Assembly: GCA_964550465.1 (NCBI GenBank)
Contig: CAZJZH010000034.1
Location: 1-13,447 of the forward strand
DNA from: CAZJZH01 sp964550465
GTDB lineage: Bacteria > Patescibacteriota > Patescibacteriia > JACRDY01
Direction: 5' to 3'
Length of the DNA: 13,447 nucleotides
Position 1 is the stretch's first letter; each line of letters opens with the position of its first letter. This document shows positions 5,798-11,606 of this stretch, in pieces. Both the position numbers and the translations under genes were made by a program. The notes under the pieces were generated by a model that worked only from the letters and a program-made list of their open reading frames with translations, was not told where the DNA came from and did no database searches.

Positions 5798-5976
5798 TGC
5801 GTTGTGACCAAAGGAGTTAGACGGGGCTCGTAGAGCCCCAGAGACAGACACCAACAGCTCTAATAGAGGGCATTACTAGTCCCACTATTACTCTGAAGTT
5901 TTGGTCTCCACGAACAGTGGAGATGTCGGCACAACGCCTCCACACTTCCAGCGACCCAGACGGGTCGCTTTTACAT
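5798..5976 (+). ncRNA. Putative structured noncoding RNA, about 178 nt, family not recognised
   Basis: This stretch has no credible protein but dense paired structure. GCGTTGTG (5799-5806) pairs fully with CACAACGC (5930-5937) and encloses the rest. Inside are a 7-bp hairpin (GGGGCTC/GAGCCCC, 5823-5839), a hairpin of 9 pairs plus one A-A mismatch (5861-5870 with 5881-5890) and a 7-bp hairpin (TCTCCAC/GTGGAGA, 5905-5923). ACCAAA (5807-5812) can also pair with TTTGGT (5900-5905), which would make a multi-branched fold. A promoter lies at the 5' side, and a terminator hairpin with TTTT follows 12 bases after the closing helix. The T-tract sets the strand as plus. I could not match it to 6S, SRP, tmRNA, RNase P or a riboswitch class. 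It could instead be a leader acting on the HD gene about 105 bases beyond the terminator. Confidence 0.55.
5950..5973 (+). terminator. Terminator of the putative RNA
   Basis: AGCGACCC and GGGTCGCT pair (8 bp) around the loop AGAC, followed by TTT. On the minus strand no T-tract follows, so it works for plus-strand transcripts. It is the left copy of a repeated element (see 6577-6611). Confidence 0.7.
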
Positions 5977-5984
5977 TGTATCAC
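5950..5984. repeat. Left copy of a 35-bp direct repeat (terminator plus galE tail)
   Basis: It matches 6577-6611 at 31 of 35 bases. The only four differences are the hairpin loop, AGAC here and GTCT there, which are reverse complements. The right part, TTTACATTGTATCAC, equals the last codons and stop of the GalE-like gene, although no epimerase gene is present here. Confidence 0.85.
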
Positions 5985-6025
5985 AATAATTAGCCTGATG
6001 ATCCGTTAATAATACTGGAAAGGTG

Positions 6026-6054
6026 TTGACTTATTCATTGTTTTGTCATAACCT
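6026..6054 (+). promoter_or_regulatory. Possible promoter for the HD hydrolase gene
   Basis: TTGACT (6026-6031) is followed after 17 bases by a poorer -10, TAACCT (6049-6054). This predicts a start near 6061 and a leader of about 50 bases before the GTG at 6111. The weak -10 makes this tentative. Confidence 0.4.
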
Positions 6055-6099
6055 TAAATATCGATGTTTGGACAGCTAGAATGTTCTTTTTAAACCAAG

Positions 6100-6105
6100 A
6101 GGAGG
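6100..6105 (+). promoter_or_regulatory. Shine-Dalgarno deciding a GTG start at 6111
   Basis: AGGAGG lies five bases before GTG (6111-6113). The in-frame ATG at 6081 has no comparable site and would translate through this one. Confidence 0.75.
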
Positions 6106-6110
6106 AAGTA

Positions 6111-6566
6111 GTGTTCACCCTAGAACAAGCTATTGAGCTAGCACTTCAGCATCACAAGGGTCAACGTGATCGCGCCGGACAGCCATACATTTTGCACCTA
6201 CTGCGAGTTATGCTCCAACTAAACACGCCTGAAGGGCGTATCGCTGGTGTCTTGCATGATATCATTGAGGATACCTCTCTCACTCAGCAAGACTTATTAA
6301 ACCTTGGCTGCCCTAGCAATATTGTAGAGGCAATCGTCTGTGTTTCCAAGCTACCAAGTGAAGAAACTGATTACGATGCTTTTATTAGACGGATCGATCA
6401 GGGGCCTGTATTGGCTCGTCAAGTTAAATTGGCTGATTTGCGAGATAATGCTGACTTGTCTCGCATTCCTCACCCCACAACCACTGATCGCCAAAGAGTT
6501 TTGAAGTATCACCGCGCCATGGGCTACCTTGAAGAAAGTCTTAGTCGTGTGATAGAGCATGATTAG
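6111..6566 (+). CDS. HD-domain (p)ppGpp hydrolase-like protein (SpoT N-terminal/MESH1 type)
   Basis: The 151 residues are one HD_4/RelA-SpoT-hydrolase-type domain with the metal-binding pattern visible. It runs HHKGQRDRAGQPYILH (14-29), GVLHDIIEDT (46-55, the HD and ED pairs) and VKLADLRDN (105-113, the third metal/substrate motif). Proteins of this kind remove the 3' diphosphate of (p)ppGpp or related nucleotides. No synthetase, TGS or ACT domain is attached, so it would be a stand-alone small alarmone hydrolase. The start is GTG with a strong Shine-Dalgarno. It is flanked by two 35-bp direct repeats and stands alone on its strand between minus-strand genes, which suggests that it was inserted. 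The exact substrate is inferred from family only. Confidence 0.85.
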   Translation: MFTLEQAIELALQHHKGQRDRAGQPYILHLLRVMLQLNTPEGRIAGVLHDIIEDTSLTQQDLLNLGCPSNIVEAIVCVSKLPSEETDYDAFIRRIDQGPVLARQVKLADLRDNADLSRIPHPTTTDRQRVLKYHRAMGYLEESLSRVIEHD

Positions 6567-6573
6567 GCACACC

Positions 6574-6599
6574 AAAAGCGACCCGTCTGGGTCGCTTTT
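6574..6599. terminator. Bidirectional terminator between the HD gene and the GalE-like gene
   Basis: AAAAGCGACCC and GGGTCGCTTTT form a perfect 11-bp stem around GTCT, with T-runs on both strands. It begins eight bases after the HD gene stop and overlaps the stop codon of the minus-strand epimerase (6598-6600). Confidence 0.85.
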
Positions 6600-6611
6600 A
6601 CATTGTATCAC
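6577..6611. repeat. Right copy of the 35-bp direct repeat
   Basis: This copy contains the authentic 3' end of the GalE-like gene (codons for R-D-T-M-stop) plus the shared terminator. Its loop GTCT is the reverse complement of the left copy's AGAC. Confidence 0.85.
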
Positions 6612-7539
6612 GAAACCAAGCTATCGTTTCGGCAATCCCTCCAGATAGGCTTTGTTGCGGTTGCCAATTGAGGAGCTGTTGCGCACGACTAATATCTGCC
6701 TGACTATTGCGCGGCTCAGCCAGCGCTGCTTGATACAGCGGCGTCACATCAGTGTCGGCAGTAATAGCCGCCACAACATCATTGACACTGACCGCTTGTC
6801 CATTACCAATGTTAATACGCTGCCCAAAAGCTGCTGTTTGATCCGTAGTAGCTGCGGCAGTGATAGCTGCTACCACGTCCCCTACCGCAATAAAGTCTCG
6901 TGTTTGTTGACCATCACCATAAATAATCGGTGGCTGTCCGTCTAGGAATCGGGTAACTGTTTTTGGTATCAATGAAGCGTAACCACCAGCCACTGATTGT
7001 CGTGGGCCGTAGACATTAAAAAAACGCAGATTGATAGCTTCGAGTCCATACAGCTGGTGGTATAGTTGACAGTACTGCTCACCGACCAGTTTCTGCACGG
7101 CGTATGGTGAACTAGGTTGCAGTGCGGCTGTTTCTACTATGGGTAGTACTGGCTGATCACCATAGACGGCGGCGCTACTAGCATAGATGAAGCGCCTGAC
7201 ACCAGCCTGACGGGCGTGCTCTAGAACCTGTAGCGTGCCGGTTGCATTAACCTGCTGACTAGCTAGTGGTTCGGCTATTGATTGTTGGACACTGACCAAG
7301 GCCGCCAAATGAATAACCACATCAGCTCCATCAAACAGCTGAGCGGTATGTGGGTCGGTAATATCAGCCTGGTGTATGGTCAGGCTGGGATTATCGCGGT
7401 GTTGGGCCAGATGCTCCTCTCGACCTGATGAGTAATTGTCAATCACGGTTACCATTTGACCAAGCTGTAACAAATGGTCAACCACATGACTACCAATAAA
7501 GCCAAGCCCACCAGTGACTAAGAAATGGGCTGTTTTCAT
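6598..7539 (-). CDS. NAD-dependent epimerase/dehydratase, UDP-glucose 4-epimerase-like
   Basis: This is an extended short-chain dehydrogenase of 313 residues, typical for nucleotide-sugar epimerases. The NAD-binding Rossmann motif TGGLGFIG is at 9-16. D34 of VIDNYSSG (32-39) matches the NAD-ribose site. HLAA (77-80) follows, then the catalytic Ser in YASSAAVYG (119-127) and Y146-xxx-K150 in SPYAVQK. LRFFNVYGPRQ (171-181) and RDFIAVGDVVAA lie in the sugar-nucleotide part. It probably supplies UDP-galactose or a related sugar for surface polymers; a dehydratase role cannot be excluded. Cytoplasmic. It follows the zinc-ribbon-like gene by 60 bases on the same strand, and its stop overlaps a bidirectional terminator. 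Confidence 0.9.
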   Translation of the reverse strand: MKTAHFLVTGGLGFIGSHVVDHLLQLGQMVTVIDNYSSGREEHLAQHRDNPSLTIHQADITDPHTAQLFDGADVVIHLAALVSVQQSIAEPLASQQVNATGTLQVLEHARQAGVRRFIYASSAAVYGDQPVLPIVETAALQPSSPYAVQKLVGEQYCQLYHQLYGLEAINLRFFNVYGPRQSVAGGYASLIPKTVTRFLDGQPPIIYGDGQQTRDFIAVGDVVAAITAAATTDQTAAFGQRINIGNGQAVSVNDVVAAITADTDVTPLYQAALAEPRNSQADISRAQQLLNWQPQQSLSGGIAETIAWFRDTM

Positions 7540-7599
7540 ATCTTCTGGAGTTGGGATTCAAAAAGCATGGGCCGTTCGATATACATCATCTAACAGCTG

Positions 7600-7746
7600 T
7601 TAATCTCGAGGTACTTCTACTCTCACCCAAGCATCATCTGCCTGGCAGTGATAGACTGTTCGATCATACTGCTTTTTATTGTCATAGTCATGACTGATGC
7701 TTTGGTCAACAATGGTCATAGCCTGACCGCAGGTAGGGCATTGCAT
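7600..7746 (-). CDS. 48-residue zinc-ribbon-like protein
   Basis: The product starts MQCPTCGQAMTIVDQ and ends DDAWVRVEVPRD. CPTCG (3-7) and the later YHC (about 32-34) suggest a metal knuckle with only three Cys, so a fourth ligand would have to be a His or Asp. I know small proteins of this pattern (CPxCG, then Y-R-x-x-Y-x-C-x-x-DD) without a known function. The ATG at 7746 lies four bases after the NUDIX stop, which fits translational coupling. A longer frame to 7821 would overlap the NUDIX gene and is not preferred. Confidence 0.7.
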   Translation of the reverse strand: MQCPTCGQAMTIVDQSISHDYDNKKQYDRTVYHCQADDAWVRVEVPRD

Positions 7747-7750
7747 TGTG

Positions 7751-8182
7751 TTAGCGCTTACTATTATAAAGATGACTCTCTTGGACACGGATGACGCATT
7801 CCTCAGCCGCCGCTGCGCCATGAATGCGCTGAATGTGGTTGATCATAGTATTTTCTGGTAAGGCGTCAATTGAAAAGTAGTCAATTGCATCAGCTTCATC
7901 ACTTAATTGAGGTGTGCCGGCAGTTACATGACAAGTGAATGCTAGCACTAGATCATTTTTAACAGGCTTACTATAAACACCAACTAAACGATCCACTACT
8001 ACCGTTAGTCCAACCTCCTCTTTAACCTCTCGAATAACACCCGCTTGTGGAGTCTCGCCATCTTCTAATCCACCGCCAGGCAGGTTCCATACGTCATAGT
8101 CACGACGGTGACATAGCAATACTTGGTTGTCTGAGTTAAAAATGACACCAAAGACACCAATAGTGAATACTGATCGCTTCAT
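7751..8182 (-). CDS. NUDIX hydrolase
   Basis: The 143-residue protein contains a perfect Nudix box, G-x5-E-x7-REUxEExGU, at 37-59 (GGLEDGETPQAG...REVKEEVGL). It is preceded by the strand VFTIGVFGVIFNSDNQVLLCHRR and the WNLPGGG turn. Nudix enzymes cleave nucleoside diphosphates linked to another group. The substrate, which may be a mutagenic nucleotide or a nucleotide sugar, cannot be told from sequence. It is the first gene of a unit with the zinc-ribbon-like and epimerase genes. Its promoter (8212-8240) overlaps that of the divergent HTH gene. Confidence 0.9.
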   Translation of the reverse strand: MKRSVFTIGVFGVIFNSDNQVLLCHRRDYDVWNLPGGGLEDGETPQAGVIREVKEEVGLTVVVDRLVGVYSKPVKNDLVLAFTCHVTAGTPQLSDEADAIDYFSIDALPENTMINHIQRIHGAAAAEECVIRVQESHLYNSKR

Positions 8183-8188
8183 GGTTAT

Positions 8189-8216
8189 TTGACTTTTTAT
8201 GCCGCTAGGGTATTGT
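8189..8216 (+). promoter_or_regulatory. Promoter for the small HTH gene
   Basis: TTGACT (8189-8194) is followed after 16 bases by TATTGT (8211-8216), giving a leader of about 39 bases. Imperfect direct repeats GCTAGGGT (8204-8211) and GCTAGAGT (8218-8225) flank the -10 and could be operator half-sites. Confidence 0.55.
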
Positions 8217-8240
8217 AGCTAGAGTGGCTATATCTAAGAA
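8212..8240 (-). promoter_or_regulatory. Promoter for the NUDIX unit
   Basis: On the minus strand TTCTTA (8240-8235) is followed after 17 bases by a good -10, TACAAT (8217-8212), about 30 bases from the NUDIX ATG. Its -10 shares bases with the -10 of the opposite promoter. Confidence 0.45.
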
Positions 8241-8261
8241 TTTCCCTAGGAGGTTAGTATA

Positions 8262-8471
8262 ATGGAAGAAATTCAGCAAAAGCTACATCAACAACTCGGT
8301 TCTTTTTTGGAGCAACACCCTGATGATGGCGAGGAGAAAATAGCTCATGAATTTGGTGTTTCTCGCTCCATTGTCCGCCGCTGGGCAGCTGGCACAAACT
8401 TTCCACACCAGGTAATGTGTTCATCAGTTATAACGTATCTGGAAACGCACCTCCAAGCAGGGTCAGCATAG
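8262..8471 (+). CDS. Small helix-turn-helix protein
   Basis: The 69 residues contain a likely DNA-binding HTH at about 24-48: EEKIAHEFGVSRSIVRRWAAGTNFPH. A-x-x-FGVS is the turn, and SIVRRWAAG is the recognition helix of an XRE/Cro-like type. A helical N-terminus (IQQKLHQQLGSFLEQ) and a C-terminal helix (VITYLETHLQ) may form a dimer contact. AGGAGG at 8248-8253 with eight-base spacing supports the ATG at 8262. The stop lies in a strong terminator hairpin. It diverges from the NUDIX gene across overlapping promoters, so it may regulate itself and the NUDIX unit; this is inference. Confidence 0.78.
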   Translation: MEEIQQKLHQQLGSFLEQHPDDGEEKIAHEFGVSRSIVRRWAAGTNFPHQVMCSSVITYLETHLQAGSA

Positions 8472-8484
8472 ACCCTGCTTTTTT
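8455..8484 (+). terminator. Terminator of the HTH gene
   Basis: AAGCAGGGTC (8455-8464) and GACCCTGCTT (8471-8480) form a perfect 10-bp stem around AGCATA, followed by a T-run to 8484. The HTH stop codon TAG (8469-8471) spans the loop and the start of the stem. No T-run follows on the minus strand, so it does not clearly end secA transcripts. Confidence 0.85.
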
Positions 8485-11218
8485 ATACCCCGTGGCACTT
8501 CTTATATTTAACCGGCGTACCATCTGATTTAGTCGCTCCACACGGGCAAGGGTCATTGCGGCCGACTTTTTCCATCCCCGGTTCCTTCGGCGCCTTAGCT
8601 TGGACCACGCCAGCTGGTGCCCCGGCTAGGTTAGCAGCCGCCCGCATCTGCTTGGCCGCACCAGACAGGGAAACACCTTGACGATCCAGTAGCGACTGGT
8701 TCATTTCTTGCCCCGCCACACCAATCTTAAACAGCGTACTGATACTCTGCTGGCGGATCAGGGCTAGTAACTGCTGGAAGAGGCGGAAGCCTTCTTTTTT
8801 ATACTCAATCAACGGATCACGTTGACCGTAGCCCCGCAGGCCAATCCCCTGTCGCAGCTGCTGCATGGCATCCAGGTGCTCTACCCACAGTGTATCAATA
8901 GTTCGCAGATAGACCGCCTTTTGCACCTGCGGCACAGTATCTTCACTGCCGCTGGCTGCGCTGATCCGTTCAGCTAGGTCATTGAACGCCGCTACCGCCA
9001 ACTCATAGAGATAACTCTGCAAGGCTGTCCGCGCTTCATCGGAGCGGTAGGTGCCTTTGTTTTTTAACTCTTCAATGTCATCAAGTTTGATACGGGTATC
9101 AGCCGGCACACCAAACAGCGTGTCAGCTACCTCGTAGATTTCTTCAGTATTCCAATCACTGATTTGATCACCCGGTGTATGGAAGGTCACCAGTGAATCA
9201 ATCTCTTCCCGTAGCATGCCGAGGAATTCTTCCTTGACCTCATCGCCACCTTCCAGAGCAGCGCGACGCCGTCGATAGATAGTTTCTCGCTGCTTATTCA
9301 TAACGTCATCGTACTGAACCAAATGCTTACGGATATCAAAGTTATGGCCTTCCACCTTCTTCTGAGCAGACTCAATGGCGTTAGTCACCAGCTTGTTTTC
9401 GATCGGCATATCTTCTGGCACTTTCAAACTGGTCATGATACTACTGAGGCGATCCGGACCAAAGATCCGCATCAGGTCATCTTGCAGTGATAAATAGAAA
9501 CGTGACATACCAGGGTCACCCTGTCGACCGGACCGACCCCGTAACTGGTTGTCGATCCGACGAGACTCGTGCCGTTCGGTCCCCAGCACTGCTAAACCAC
9601 CCAACGCTAAAATTTCATCATGATCGGCCTGCCACTGCTGGTAAGCCGGATCATCCTTGGCTGGTGGCTTACCACCGAGGATAATGTCGACTCCACGGCC
9701 GGCCATATTGGTAGCCAGCGTCACGGCGCCTTTGCGCCCCGCTTGAGCGATAATATCTGCTTCTCGTTCGTGCTGTTTAGCATTCAACATCTGGTGAGGT
9801 ACACCAGCCGCATCCAGCATATTCGACAACAGCTCATTTTTTTCAATTGAAATCGTACCGACCAGCACCGGCTGGCCCTTGTCATGCAGTTCTTTGATCA
9901 TCTTGATCACCGCCTGAAACTTACCCTTCTCACTTTTATAAATTTGGTCATTGAGGTCTTGTCGGGCCAGTGGTTTATTGGTTGGGATCACTAGCACGCC
10001 TAAATTATAAATCTGGTGGAATTCTTCCTCTTCTGTAGCGGCCGTACCGGTCATACCACAGAGGTGTTTATACATACGGAAATAGTTCTGAAAGGTCACC
10101 GTCGCCAGCGTCTGACTCTCGCGCTGCACTTGAACACCCTCTTTAGCTTCAATGGCTTGGTGGAGACCTTCTGAATAGCGTCGTCCCGGCATCATTCGAC
10201 CGGTAAACTCATCAACAATCACAATCTGACCATCTTGGACGACGTAGTCCCGATCTTTTTTAAACAGCACATTAGCCTTAAGTGCTTGTTCGATGTGATG
10301 AACCGTACTCAAGCCCTGATCAACGTAAATATTTTCGATGCCGAGGGCTTTCTCTAGCTTTTCAATCCCCTCTTCAGTCAACGTCGCCGCCTTAGCTTTT
10401 TCATCCACATTATAATCTTCATTTTCTCGCAACTGCTCGACCAGGCGAGCAAACTGAAAGTAGCGTTGGATCGACTCCTGAGCTGGTGCAGAAATAATCA
10501 ATGGTGTCCGGGCTTCGTCAATCAAAATAGAGTCGATTTCATCAACCAAGGCAAAGGCCAGGGGTCGCTGGACTCGCTGTGCCGGGTCAACCGCCATGTT
10601 GTCACGCAAATAATCAAAACCAAACTCGTTATTCGTACCATAGGTGATGTCAGCCTGGTAGGCTTCAGCTCGGCTGCACGGCGCTACTCGATCGAGGTAG
10701 TCCTGGCTGTTATTCTCTGGGTCGTAGCGAAATGAAGCTTGCTGGTTTTGAATGATTGACACAGACAATCCCAGCGCACTGTACAGCTGACCCATCCAAC
10801 AGGCGTCACGCTTGGCTAGGTAGTCGTTAACGGTCACCACATGCGCTCCCTGGCCCATCAGGGCATGGAGATAGACTGGTAGTGTTCCTACTAGCGTTTT
10901 ACCTTCACCAGTCTTCATTTCCGCAATCTGTCGAGTGTGCAAGGCATAGCCACCAATCAGCTGGACATCAAAATGGCGCATCCCCAACACCCGGCGAGCG
11001 GCTTCGCGGACAGTGGCAAAGGCTGGCACGACCAAGTCGTCTGGTGGCGTGCCGTCAGCAATCTGCTGCTTAAACTCAGCTGTTTTGCCAAACAGCGCCT
11101 CATCAGATAGCTGGGTATACTCATCTTCCACGGCGTTGACAGCCTCAACTACCGTCGCCCGAATGCGGGCCACGTCTTTATCGTTAGGATCACCAAATAC
11201 TTTATTCCACAGTGACAT
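8483..11218 (-). CDS. secA: Preprotein translocase ATPase SecA
   Basis: SecA drives preproteins through SecYEG by ATP hydrolysis. From the ATG at 11218 the protein has 911 residues, normal for the family. Visible are MRHFDVQLIGG (80-90), Walker A MKTGEGKT (101-108), NDYLAKRD (131-138), the Walker B-type DEID (226-229) within LVDEIDSILIDEARTPLIIS, the preprotein crosslinking region, GRMMPGRRYSEGLHQAIEAKE, TGTAATEEEEF and the NBD2 motifs TNMAGRGVDIILGG and RRIDNQLRGRSGRQGDPG. The C-terminal SEC-C zinc motif NDPCPCG...KYKKCHG is intact. A TTG-initiated extension to 11236 lacks support. It lies 34 bases after the hpf stop on the same strand and is probably co-transcribed with murC-murB-hpf. Confidence 0.97.
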   Translation of the reverse strand: MSLWNKVFGDPNDKDVARIRATVVEAVNAVEDEYTQLSDEALFGKTAEFKQQIADGTPPDDLVVPAFATVREAARRVLGMRHFDVQLIGGYALHTRQIAEMKTGEGKTLVGTLPVYLHALMGQGAHVVTVNDYLAKRDACWMGQLYSALGLSVSIIQNQQASFRYDPENNSQDYLDRVAPCSRAEAYQADITYGTNNEFGFDYLRDNMAVDPAQRVQRPLAFALVDEIDSILIDEARTPLIISAPAQESIQRYFQFARLVEQLRENEDYNVDEKAKAATLTEEGIEKLEKALGIENIYVDQGLSTVHHIEQALKANVLFKKDRDYVVQDGQIVIVDEFTGRMMPGRRYSEGLHQAIEAKEGVQVQRESQTLATVTFQNYFRMYKHLCGMTGTAATEEEEFHQIYNLGVLVIPTNKPLARQDLNDQIYKSEKGKFQAVIKMIKELHDKGQPVLVGTISIEKNELLSNMLDAAGVPHQMLNAKQHEREADIIAQAGRKGAVTLATNMAGRGVDIILGGKPPAKDDPAYQQWQADHDEILALGGLAVLGTERHESRRIDNQLRGRSGRQGDPGMSRFYLSLQDDLMRIFGPDRLSSIMTSLKVPEDMPIENKLVTNAIESAQKKVEGHNFDIRKHLVQYDDVMNKQRETIYRRRRAALEGGDEVKEEFLGMLREEIDSLVTFHTPGDQISDWNTEEIYEVADTLFGVPADTRIKLDDIEELKNKGTYRSDEARTALQSYLYELAVAAFNDLAERISAASGSEDTVPQVQKAVYLRTIDTLWVEHLDAMQQLRQGIGLRGYGQRDPLIEYKKEGFRLFQQLLALIRQQSISTLFKIGVAGQEMNQSLLDRQGVSLSGAAKQMRAAANLAGAPAGVVQAKAPKEPGMEKVGRNDPCPCGATKSDGTPVKYKKCHGV

Positions 11219-11252
11219 AGGTCGATACCGTACCAATTCTCAAGTATTCTGT

Positions 11253-11588
11253 CTACGCCTTGCTCTGAGCAGCTTTACGACGGTGCTGGTCACGCATTTT
11301 TTCTTTATAATCACGCAACATTGGCCCGGCATGATCTTTAACTTTATCAATGGCCTTGTAAAGGTCATCAGCTGTCTTATCGACTCGAATCAACTTGCCT
11401 GGCACGTCGATATTGAGTTCAGCCCGGTAAATATCACCTTTGTTATGGTGGTTGGTGGTCAATTCAACCTCAGCGTCCACCTCGATAATATCAACGTGGT
11501 ATTTAGTTAAGCTTTCAATCTTGTCTGTAAAATATTCTTTGATGGCAGCGGTCAGATCCATGTTAGTAGCCATGATGTTAATCTTCAT
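11253..11588 (-). CDS. hpf: Ribosome hibernation promoting factor, short form (HPF/RaiA family)
   Basis: The 111-residue protein has the S30Ae/HPF beta-alpha fold pattern: MKINIMATNMDLTAAIKEYFTDKIESLTKY, DAEVELTTNHHNKGDIYRAELNIDVPGKLIRVDKTADDLYKAIDKVKD, and a basic C-terminal tail, DYKEKMRDQHRRKAAQSKA. These proteins bind the small-subunit decoding channel and silence ribosomes in slow growth. The long C-terminal dimerisation domain is absent, so it is the short form. It is located between murB (18-base gap) and secA (34-base gap). Adjacency to secA is also seen in other bacteria. Confidence 0.93.
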   Translation of the reverse strand: MKINIMATNMDLTAAIKEYFTDKIESLTKYHVDIIEVDAEVELTTNHHNKGDIYRAELNIDVPGKLIRVDKTADDLYKAIDKVKDHAGPMLRDYKEKMRDQHRRKAAQSKA

Positions 11589-11606
11589 AGAGATCTTCGT
11601 TATGAT

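Noticed and set aside
5753..5854. N-terminal extension of the YjjX-like frame by 34 residues
   Set aside because: The residues are not family-like, they overlap the putative RNA and its promoter, and the conserved family start (KITIGTENPTK) directly follows the ATG at 5752.
5798..5976. Known RNA families: 6S, SRP, tmRNA, RNase P, T-box, ykkC-type riboswitch
   Set aside because: None of the core motifs I know for these is present, and the multi-branched layout does not fit 6S. A covariance-model search would be needed to be certain.
6081..6110. ATG start for the HD hydrolase
   Set aside because: It would translate through the AGGAGG site. GTG at 6111 has correct spacing and the domain begins a few residues later.
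7747..7821. Longer frame of the zinc-ribbon-like gene reaching into the NUDIX gene
   Set aside because: The extra residues are a shifted-frame shadow of NUDIX codons. The ATG at 7746 follows the NUDIX stop with ideal spacing.
11219..11236. TTG start giving SecA six extra residues
   Set aside because: The family begins at MSLWNKVFG-type sequence, the extension is not conserved-looking, and no Shine-Dalgarno favours it.
9487..11510. Plus-strand open frames opposite secA and hpf
   Set aside because: They are shadows of strongly conserved coding sequence on the minus strand.
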